From NCBI GenBank assembly GCA_050246015.1, contig JBFWWU010000010.1, forward strand, positions 1 through 64,000: a DNA stretch of 64,000 nucleotides, given 5' to 3'. Under the pieces are notes generated by a model, which saw only the letters and a list, made by a program, of their open reading frames with translations, was not told where the DNA came from and did not search any database. Made by a program: the position numbers and the translations under genes. The DNA comes from JTS-AC122 sp050246015 (lineage in GTDB: Bacteria; Planctomycetota; Phycisphaerae; Phycisphaerales; UBA1924). Shown here piece by piece: positions 8,150 through 14,399 of the stretch (position 1 is the stretch's first letter; the number at the start of each line of letters is the position of its first letter).

Positions 8150-9100
8150 CTACTCCGCGCCCCCCAGCCGTCGCTTCACGTCCGCGTGCAGCGCGGACAT
8201 GTGCTCGATCATGACGCTGGCCAGATAGTTCACCAGCGGACTGTACGCCCGCAGCACGTCGTCCGACCGGTCATGCAGCACTTCGATCGGCGTCGGCTCC
8301 GTCCCCGGTTGTTGGTCGTACCACGCCGTGTATGACTTCACCCGTTCCATCTCCTCGCCCGGCAATCCGACGATCAGGCACATCTCCCGGATCACCCGCG
8401 CACTCTCGCGCAGTTCCTTCTCCGACGGGCTCACCCCGTTGATCTCGCGGAAGCACCTCACCATCACCTCCGCCAGCACGCACAGCCGCTCCCCCGTCGA
8501 GAGCGACGCGATCCGCCTTCCAATCGCCCCCGCGTCCTTTTCCCCGTTCAGAACCGACGTGACGAACCCCTCCGTCACCCCAGCCGCGAACCTCGTCGCG
8601 ATCTCGCTGCACATCGCGACCGGGTGCGGCTTCTCGAAGAGCATGTCGTGCAGGCCGTACCGCTCCTTGGAGATGTCTTCGTACGTCCGGTCCGATACCG
8701 GATGCCGGGGAAACTCCCCGCTCCGCCCCGGCGACTCCCCCGGCGTGCCGCCCGCCAGCCGCTTCCGCTCCGCCCATTTCATGTAGTTGCGGTGCATCAT
8801 CAGCCGCGTCTGCATGTCCAGCGCTCGCGGCACCGCCAGCGCAAAGTCCGACAGAAACGCCTGGTTCGACTTGTAGTCCTCGATCTCGAACTGCTGCAGC
8901 GTCTCGGCCAGCCGATGCCGCGTCTCGTACCTCGCCTGGCACGACGTATACACCACCGTCGCCCCCAGCGCCACCAGCACGAACAGCGCCGACGAGATCA
9001 CGTTGACGACAAACCCCTCCGTCCCCAGCAACTTCACCATCGAGCGTGTGGCGTCCCGGATCTTTGACACGAGCAACTCCCCGCCTGGCGCGTCGTCCAT
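8150..9100 (-). CDS. Hypothetical protein with one N-terminal membrane segment
   Basis: Unrecognised. The ATG at 9100 gives 316 residues; an upstream extension of 62 codons is in frame but reads into the infC terminator, so it is rejected. Residues about 30-52 form one hydrophobic helix (FVVNVISSALFVLVALG), after which the protein is charged and helical, with many Arg/Glu/Lys residues and no repeats or metal motifs. This suggests a membrane-anchored cytoplasmic or periplasmic helical protein. It lies between infC (upstream, same strand, separated by a terminator) and the small lipoprotein gene. Confidence 0.7.
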   Translation of the reverse strand: MDDAPGGELLVSKIRDATRSMVKLLGTEGFVVNVISSALFVLVALGATVVYTSCQARYETRHRLAETLQQFEIEDYKSNQAFLSDFALAVPRALDMQTRLMMHRNYMKWAERKRLAGGTPGESPGRSGEFPRHPVSDRTYEDISKERYGLHDMLFEKPHPVAMCSEIATRFAAGVTEGFVTSVLNGEKDAGAIGRRIASLSTGERLCVLAEVMVRCFREINGVSPSEKELRESARVIREMCLIVGLPGEEMERVKSYTAWYDQQPGTEPTPIEVLHDRSDDVLRAYSPLVNYLASVMIEHMSALHADVKRRLGGAE

Positions 9101-9219
9101 CCCGCCAAGGCTCACTGGGCATGGTACTGACGCACCTGCTTTCACGCAAGCGTGCACGCCCTCTTCGGTCCCGGCCTCTCCTTCGCTCCCCTCTCCCAAG
9201 CGCCAATGGCGATCTTCAC

Positions 9220-9255
9220 AAAAAATCGACCCGGCGATCGCGTCGCCGGGTCGAT
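9220..9255 (-). terminator. Rho-independent terminator of infC
   Basis: A perfect 13-bp stem (arms 9225-9237 and 9243-9255, 5-nt loop) is followed on the minus strand by a run of six T. It lies about 70 nt after the infC stop. Confidence 0.9.
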
Positions 9256-9325
9256 GTGATTGGTGCTGTAGCCCCCCGGCCCTCATTCAGTCCACCGTCG
9301 GGCCCGGCTGCACCCCGCCCGCGGG

Positions 9326-10018
9326 TCAATCTTCATCGTGCTCGTCATCCTCGTGATCCTGCCCGGCCGCCGCCACCGCCGCCTCCGCCTCCTCGGCGTG
9401 CTTCGCCACCGCCGCCTCGTGCGCGGCCAGCGCGGCTTCCTCCGAGATCCCTTCCTTCTCAGCCCGTTCCTTTGCCAGTTTCCGCTTGATCGCTTCGATC
9501 TTCACCCGGTCCGGCGCGATGATGATGCTCGCCTGCTTCCCCATCCAGCGCGGCGGCTGCTCCAACTTCCCAACCTCCGCAAGCTGCTCGCTGATGTCCT
9601 TCAGCCGCCTCAGCCCGAGGTCCTTGTTCGCGTGGATCTCGCGCCCCTTGAACCGCTGCGTCAGCATCACCTTGTGCCCCGCCATCAGGAACCGCCGCGA
9701 CTGGTCCACCCGGATCTGCACGTCGTGCGGATCGATCTTCACCGACCGCCCGAGCCGCACTTCCTTCATCTCCGTCGCCTTGCTCGCCGCCCGGCTCTTC
9801 TGATCCTTCTTCGACTGCTCGTACTTGAACTTCCCGTAGTCCATGATCTTGCACACCGGCGGCCGCGCCTCCGGCGAGATCTCGACCAGATCAAGCCCGG
9901 CTTCATCCGCCATGCGGATCGCCTGTGATGTTTCGATCACCCCGACTTGTTCGTTGTTGGGCCCGATGACTCGGACCGGCGTGATGCGGATCAGGTGATT
10001 CACCCGCGTGCGACGCAT
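9326..10018 (-). CDS. infC: Translation initiation factor IF-3 with acidic C-terminal tail
   Basis: IF-3 binds the 30S subunit, keeps it free of 50S and checks the start codon-anticodon pair. The product has the usual N-domain opening (RVIGPNNEQVGVI, then DLVEISPEARPPVCKIMDYGKFKYE), the lysine-rich linker, and the C-domain (EVRLGRSVKIDPHD, then RGREIHA-like KGREIHANKDLG). The ATG at 10018 (MRRTRVNH) starts just before the conserved domain; the longer frame upstream is not supported. A tail of about 45 residues rich in Glu, Ala and Asp makes it longer (230) than the usual 170-180. No rpmI-rplT follows, unlike the common infC-rpmI-rplT order; a strong terminator closes the gene instead. GATAAT lies 6 nt before the start. 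Confidence 0.95.
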   Translation of the reverse strand: MRRTRVNHLIRITPVRVIGPNNEQVGVIETSQAIRMADEAGLDLVEISPEARPPVCKIMDYGKFKYEQSKKDQKSRAASKATEMKEVRLGRSVKIDPHDVQIRVDQSRRFLMAGHKVMLTQRFKGREIHANKDLGLRRLKDISEQLAEVGKLEQPPRWMGKQASIIIAPDRVKIEAIKRKLAKERAEKEGISEEAALAAHEAAVAKHAEEAEAAVAAAGQDHEDDEHDED

Positions 10019-10024
10019 CGCGGC

Positions 10025-10030
10025 ATTATC
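10025..10030 (-). promoter_or_regulatory. Putative -10 box close to the infC start
   Basis: GATAAT on the minus strand, 6 nt before the infC ATG; one base from the TATAAT consensus. No Shine-Dalgarno intervenes, so infC may be leaderless. Confidence 0.35.
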
Positions 10031-10279
10031 CCGGCTCGGAAAACGTGACTGAGAGATGTGGCTGACTCCTGTTGCCTGGTACTTGGCCGCTGTCCGCGGG
10101 AACGCCCCGATTCGATCCGGCCAAACGATTGATCTACTCCTCCGGCGCCGTCCTCTCGGTGCAGCGCTCGCGCCGGTCCACTTTGACAATCTCTTGGACC
10201 TGCCCAAAAGACTAACTCGGTTCAGCCGCGAATGCAAGCCGAACCACGCCACTTTTCTTCGTGAAATATCTCTCGCGCT

Positions 10280-10678
10280 TCAGTCAATCCGCTCGCGGTA
10301 CACCGTGTTCGTCACCGACGATGTCCGCATGACCTGCCCCAGCGCCGCCCGCGTCGCCGCTGTCGGCTCGCCGAACGATACCCCGATTTCGTGCCGCCGA
10401 AATCCCCGCTTCTTCCGCCAGATCACCCGGACGCTTATGCTCAGCGGCGGAGCGGTGCTCGACGTAATCACGATCGACGCCGCCTCCCCCTCCCGGCATG
10501 GCGGCCGGCTCCGAAACTGAAGCCTCGCTCCACCCGCCGACAGGTCCCGCACCACCCCCTCGCACCCCTCCAACTCGCACCCGATCCGTTCACACAGCAC
10601 TCGGCCGAACTTTCGGTCGTTCTTCGACCCCCGACTTGGTCCAAGAACCAGCGGTGCATTGTGAACAGCGCGAGACAT
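10280..10678 (-). CDS. PilZ-domain protein
   Basis: The 132-residue protein matches the PilZ pattern: a basic N-terminal region with RKFGRV, then VVRDLSAGGARLQF (the D-S-x-G-G block), and a closing hydrophobic segment with a VRVIW then EIGVSF. PilZ domains bind cyclic di-GMP and convey it to motility, adhesion or secretion machines. The arginine part of the RxxxR motif is present as closely spaced Arg residues but not in an exact form I can confirm. It lies upstream of infC on the same strand, with 260 bases between, and after a DUF6263-like gene. A non-binding PilZ variant is possible. Confidence 0.75.
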   Translation of the reverse strand: MSRAVHNAPLVLGPSRGSKNDRKFGRVLCERIGCELEGCEGVVRDLSAGGARLQFRSRPPCREGEAASIVITSSTAPPLSISVRVIWRKKRGFRRHEIGVSFGEPTAATRAALGQVMRTSSVTNTVYRERID

Positions 10679-10747
10679 CGCTTGGGGTATCGGTCGGAAT
10701 CGCGACCCGCTTCATCCCCTCGCCTGCCCTCCCCATTTCAAATCCAG

Positions 10748-11797
10748 TTATCGAACCCGGCTCACCTTCATCTTCGATGAGGCCGTCATGTTGATTCCCC
10801 CGCTCGAATCCCCGTCGATCGAGACATTCTGATCGACTTCCAGCGATTTCAGCGCCCCCGCCTTGGTATCCCACAGGTACTCACCCAGATACAGGCTGTC
10901 CTTCAACTTGAACATCGACGCATTCCCCCCCCTCCCGGTTGCCGGCTCGATCCGGCCATTGATCTTCACCCGGGCGATGTTCCCAGAGTGCGACTTCAAG
11001 GTCGAATCCGTGATCATCCGGAACTGGCCCAGGAGCCCCGAGTCGATCTCATCGCTCGTTGACCACCGTTCGCCGACGTTCACCAGGAGCGAACCTTTCT
11101 TGATCGAGAAAATGGAACCGATCGCGTCGGCAAACCCTTGCGATGATCCCCCAAGACCGGTGCTCTGTCCGCCGATGTTGCCGATCCCGCCGGGCATCCC
11201 AATCGCCCCAAGTGACGTGAGCCCGCCGCCCCCGGCGACATTCGTGACCTGCCCATCCTTGTCGATCGTGATCGTAAAGGTCGAGCCGACAAGTTCCCGG
11301 CACCCCGGAGCCAGGGGATTGTCCTTGTCGGTCGCCTTGGGACGGTTGCTGTCGAACTCGACTTTGTCCTTGTCCTTTCCGGTTCCCGTCTCCTGGGTCA
11401 TTTTCATGGTGTTGAACGTCAGTTCGACGATCGTTCCGTCATCCGTGACGTCTTTCACGAGGAACACAAGCCCAAGTTCCTGCTTGGTGTTCTGAACCGT
11501 GTCGGCGTCGTCCAGCGCGGGCATCTTGGTCTTGGACTTGCTGTCGATGTCCATCTTGTAGATGAGTTTGTTCCCCTTGGTGAACTTGGGGCGAAGGTCC
11601 ACCTTGCCCGCGGCCTTCTCATCGCGGTCTTTCTCCCCCTTGTCGGGCTGCCGGGTTTTGGTGGTTTCCGCGTCGGTCGGGCGACGATTCTGAGCCGCCG
11701 AGGGGCTGGTGAGCGCAAGCCAGGCTCCGGCGACCGCGACCACCGCGAAACACCTCTGGATCAGCGCCAAGCGAGCGTTTCGTGCGAGACTAGCCAT
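10748..11797 (-). CDS. Secreted protein resembling DUF6263
   Basis: The ATG at 11797 follows GGAG with a 7-nt gap. Residues 1-35 are a signal peptide ending SPSAAQN. The mature part starts with a lysine- and aspartate-rich stretch, then an all-beta-looking domain with KGNKLIYKMDID, VFLVKDVTDDGTIVEL, GSTFTITIDKDGQVTNV and LVNVGERWSTSDEI, the layout of secreted DUF6263-type proteins seen in planctomycetes and relatives. The domain's role is not known. The gene faces the BamB-like gene across a 393-base divergent region and stands upstream of the PilZ gene (69 nt gap), so these two may share a transcript. Confidence 0.65.
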   Translation of the reverse strand: MASLARNARLALIQRCFAVVAVAGAWLALTSPSAAQNRRPTDAETTKTRQPDKGEKDRDEKAAGKVDLRPKFTKGNKLIYKMDIDSKSKTKMPALDDADTVQNTKQELGLVFLVKDVTDDGTIVELTFNTMKMTQETGTGKDKDKVEFDSNRPKATDKDNPLAPGCRELVGSTFTITIDKDGQVTNVAGGGGLTSLGAIGMPGGIGNIGGQSTGLGGSSQGFADAIGSIFSIKKGSLLVNVGERWSTSDEIDSGLLGQFRMITDSTLKSHSGNIARVKINGRIEPATGRGGNASMFKLKDSLYLGEYLWDTKAGALKSLEVDQNVSIDGDSSGGINMTASSKMKVSRVR

Positions 11798-12190
11798 CAG
11801 TTTGCTCCAATATGGATGAGAACGCCTATCGACCGACCCGTCTGGCAACTGTACGAAATCCGAGCCGCGTGATAGCCGTGGAGTAACGAGAATGTGATCG
11901 TGAGTCCGGCGCGCCGGGGGCCGAAGTGGAGCCACGCGATATGGCGGCGGGGGGTCTGCAAGGCGCGTAGAAATCGGCTATGCTTGTCCCCCCAAGCCGA
12001 CGTTTCCTGAGCGACCGCTCGCCTGCGAATCACGGAAACCGCGCGCGGCTCAGGAACGGATCGAGTGGTTTCGATCCGGTAAGCGGTTTCCAGCGTCGTG
12101 TGTGATTCGATTCCTTCCGAACATTATCCGAGCGGGTCGCTGGCACGCTCGAATACGACATTTCCGACCCAACTGCTGAGGCATATTGGC
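11798..12190. other. Long divergent intergenic region with inverted repeats
   Basis: No gene is supported in these 393 bases. GGAG for the leftward gene lies at the left end. On the right, TCCTGAGC and GCTCAGGA form an 8-bp inverted repeat (about 12006-12053), and GGATCGA/TCGATCC form a 7-bp stem with a 6-nt loop (12058-12077). TATGCT at about 11980 could be a -10 box for the rightward gene, giving a structured leader of roughly 190 nt. The roles of the hairpins are unknown. Confidence 0.45.
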
Positions 12191-13354
12191 ATGGCTTTGC
12201 TCCCACACTCTTCTCTTCACGTCTCTTCCAAACTCGCTTGGCGCGTGCTGACGCTGGGCGTGCTCGCGGCGGGAATCACCGGCGGTTGCGCGAGCAAGGG
12301 CCCTACCTATGTGCCCCCGCTGGCGCGCGCCGAACAGTTCAAGCCGGAGCGGGACGCATACTCGCGTCTGGGGTACCGGCACGAGTGGACGGGGTTCCCG
12401 ACGATGACCGCCGGCGGGCGGGTGAACTTCTTCGACGTGCTGGGCGACGTGGTGGTGGTGCAGGAATCGACGAACACGCTGAGCGTTCTGGAGGCGGGCA
12501 ACGGGGCGTCGCGCTGGTTCGACCAGGTTGCCGGGCCGCTGGTGAAGTTCGTGGGCAATATCCGCGACGACAAGACGCTGCTGTGCACGAGCGAGTCGGA
12601 GGTGTACTTCTTCGATCTTGAGACCGGCAATCTCGTGAACAAGCAGAAGTTGGACAAGGTCGCGAACACCCGGCCCGTGGTTGTGCAGGACCGGCTGGTG
12701 TTCGGCACGGCGAGCGGCGAGATCTTCGGGCAACTCAAGGCCGGCGGCTTCCGCGTCTGGGGGAACCAGGTCGCGGGCTCGATCCAGGCCAACCCCGTCC
12801 AGATGGGCGACCTGCTGGGGTTCGTCTCGGACACGGGCGAAGTGATCATCCTCGACGGCGTGAGCGGGCGGTCGTCGATGCGGACGCAGATCTACAGCGG
12901 GACGATCGTGGATCCCGCGGCGAGCGACCGCCTGATGTTCATCGCGAGCACCGACCATTCGGTGTACGCGTTCTCGCCGTCGCGCCCCGCGCCGGTCTGG
13001 CGGCACCGGACCGACACGCCGCTGCGGTACCAGCCGACGCATCACGACGGGCGGTTGTACTGCGCGATCGACGGCACGGGGATGGTGGCGTTCGACGCGC
13101 AGGGGTCCAACGGTGACGCGAGGATCTACTGGACGAACCCGGACGTGCTGGGGACGGTGATCGGTGTTCGCAATGGTCGGCTGGTCGTTTGGAAGGGATC
13201 GACCTTCACGCTGCTGGATCCGCGTGATGGAGCAACGGTGGACAGCGTGACGCTCAAGAACGTGGGGATGGTTCGGGTGGACAAGTTCGTGGATGGCAAT
13301 ATGTACATCGCCAGCACGGACGGGGTGGTGGTCAAACTGCTCCCCAGGGACTGA
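12191..13354 (+). CDS. BamB-like (PQQ-repeat) beta-propeller lipoprotein
   Basis: The ATG at 12191 gives a lipoprotein signal with lipobox TGGC followed by ASKG (Cys at about residue 32). The mature part is made of repeated four-strand blades: VLGDVVVVQESTNTLSVLEAGNG, DDKTLLCTSESEVYFFDLETG, QDRLVFGTASGEIFGQL, DRLMFIASTDHSVYAF and DGRLYCAIDGTGMVAFDAQG (each given here only in part). This is the pattern of PQQ-type propellers such as BamB of the outer-membrane protein assembly machine, but it is also found in other lipoproteins. The gene is monocistronic or reads towards map; a GC palindrome and the structured repeat element follow its stop. Confidence 0.7.
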   Translation: MALLPHSSLHVSSKLAWRVLTLGVLAAGITGGCASKGPTYVPPLARAEQFKPERDAYSRLGYRHEWTGFPTMTAGGRVNFFDVLGDVVVVQESTNTLSVLEAGNGASRWFDQVAGPLVKFVGNIRDDKTLLCTSESEVYFFDLETGNLVNKQKLDKVANTRPVVVQDRLVFGTASGEIFGQLKAGGFRVWGNQVAGSIQANPVQMGDLLGFVSDTGEVIILDGVSGRSSMRTQIYSGTIVDPAASDRLMFIASTDHSVYAFSPSRPAPVWRHRTDTPLRYQPTHHDGRLYCAIDGTGMVAFDAQGSNGDARIYWTNPDVLGTVIGVRNGRLVVWKGSTFTLLDPRDGATVDSVTLKNVGMVRVDKFVDGNMYIASTDGVVVKLLPRD

Positions 13355-13362
13355 GCGCTGGG

Positions 13363-13376
13363 ACCCGGCGCCGGGT
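13363..13376. other. Perfect 14-base GC palindrome after the propeller gene
   Basis: ACCCGGCGCCGGGT lies 8 nt after the stop at 13354 and touches the 5' end of the repeat element. It has no T-run, so it is not a standard terminator; it may stabilise the mRNA 3' end. Confidence 0.35.
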
Positions 13377-13473
13377 GTGAACATCCGATTTTCTGAGCCG
13401 GACCGCGCCAGCGGCCGGTGGGAGCGCCCGGCGGCCGGGCGCGATCGAATGTTCGCGTGCGCCATGGTCTCAC
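13374..13473 (+). repeat. Structured dispersed element, copy A
   Basis: This stretch matches the region 38719-38809 read on the opposite strand, with long identical blocks such as TTTTCTGAGCCGGACCGCG, GGTGGGAGCGC and GCGCGATCGAATG. It folds as a three-way junction: a closing stem GAACAT/ATGTTC (13379-13384 with 13449-13454), a hairpin CCGGaCCGC/GCGGCCGG (13398-13406 with 13411-13418, loop GCCA), and a perfect 8-bp hairpin (13424-13431 with 13435-13442). It lies between the propeller gene and map, just before the map -10 box. It could be a small RNA, a leader element or a short non-autonomous mobile repeat. It matches no RNA family I recognise. Confidence 0.6.
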
Positions 13474-13513
13474 CCAGGCGCCGAAAGGATGCTTGTTCGC
13501 CGCGGCTGATCGC

Positions 13514-13519
13514 TACGAT
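13514..13519 (+). promoter_or_regulatory. Putative -10 box of a leaderless map transcript
   Basis: TACGAT, 8 nt before the map ATG at 13528, with no Shine-Dalgarno between. Confidence 0.4.
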
Positions 13520-13527
13520 TGCCCGAC

Positions 13528-14376
13528 ATGTTCAAGACCGCGACGAGTTTGACATTGCCGGAGAAGGACATCGACGACGCCCATGCCGCCGCGCAGTGCG
13601 TGGTCACGACGCATCGCCGACTGGCGGAGTTTCTGCGAGTGGGTCAGACGCTGGGGCAGGTGGACACGTTCGTCGCGCGGACGCTGGAGGACCTGAGGTG
13701 CAAGTCGTGCTTCCTGCACTACCAGGTGGCGAAGAAGCCGAAGTTCCCGTCGCACGCGTGCCTGTCGGTGAACGACTGCGTGGTGCATGGAACGGCCGGG
13801 GCGTATCTTGAGGCGCTCAAGCCCGGCGACGTGGTGAAGATCGACGTCGGGGTGTGGCACCGCGGGTGGGTGGGCGACGCGGCGTGGACGTACGTGATGA
13901 AGGAGATGTCGCCGCTGGTAAGGCGGTTGACGGAGTGCGGGAAGGAATCGCTTCGTCGGGGCGTGGAGCAACTGACGCCGAAGAACTCATACCTCGCGTG
14001 GGCGCAGGTCGTGCAGGCGTGCGTGGAGAAGGGGCCGGAGCAGGGGGGATACGGGTTCCACCTGGTGCGAGGACTCGGGGGGCACGGGTATCGGTACCGG
14101 CGGCTGCACGACGCGCCGTACGTGTCGAACGTGGTGCCGACGTACCCGGGGGAGTGGCCCGACGCGCTGAAGAAGTGCACGCCGGGGACGTTCATCGCGG
14201 TGGAACCGATGATCGCGGTGGGGACGCCGCGGACGAGGGAAGCGGCGCGGCAGTGGCCGGTGTACACGGAGGACGGGTCGCTGAGCGTGCACTATGAGCA
14301 CGACGTGCTGATCACGGAGGACGGCAACCGGGTGCTGACAGAAGGGCTGGAGGAGTTGCCGGACGTGGTGGGGTGA
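13528..14376 (+). CDS. map: Methionine aminopeptidase, type I
   Basis: This enzyme removes the N-terminal methionine from new proteins with a dinuclear metal site. The five ligands are visible in order: Asp in KIDVGV, Asp in WVGDAAWT, His in GLGGHGYR, Glu in AVEPMIAVG and Glu in VHYEHDVLI; the substrate-binding His is in CLSVNDCVVHG. The length of 282 is slightly over that of the minimal type I enzymes and a short N-terminal extension precedes the domain. The ATG at 13528 was preferred to an in-frame TTG three codons earlier. It converges on dsbD with only 23 nt between. A TACGAT box 8 nt upstream and no Shine-Dalgarno point to a leaderless message. Confidence 0.94.
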   Translation: MFKTATSLTLPEKDIDDAHAAAQCVVTTHRRLAEFLRVGQTLGQVDTFVARTLEDLRCKSCFLHYQVAKKPKFPSHACLSVNDCVVHGTAGAYLEALKPGDVVKIDVGVWHRGWVGDAAWTYVMKEMSPLVRRLTECGKESLRRGVEQLTPKNSYLAWAQVVQACVEKGPEQGGYGFHLVRGLGGHGYRYRRLHDAPYVSNVVPTYPGEWPDALKKCTPGTFIAVEPMIAVGTPRTREAARQWPVYTEDGSLSVHYEHDVLITEDGNRVLTEGLEELPDVVG

Positions 14377-14399
14377 AGCGAGGGGGCGAAAAAAGAAGA

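Noticed and set aside
12050..13465. Long minus-strand frame (about 470 codons) opposite the BamB-like gene
   Set aside because: Its composition is Arg/His/Pro-rich, it has no domain, and it lies wholly opposite a well-supported lipoprotein gene. Its first codons only reflect the repeat element.
13374..13473. Reading the repeat element as a tRNA or tRNA-like gene
   Set aside because: It has a T-loop-like TCGAAT, but no D arm, anticodon arm or acceptor stem in the proper order.
13374..13473. Reading the repeat element as a c-di-GMP, SAM or cobalamin riboswitch
   Set aside because: The conserved core sequences of these families are missing.
14377..14399. T-rich run between map and dsbD as a terminator
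   Set aside because: There is a run of six A/T but no stem before it in either direction.
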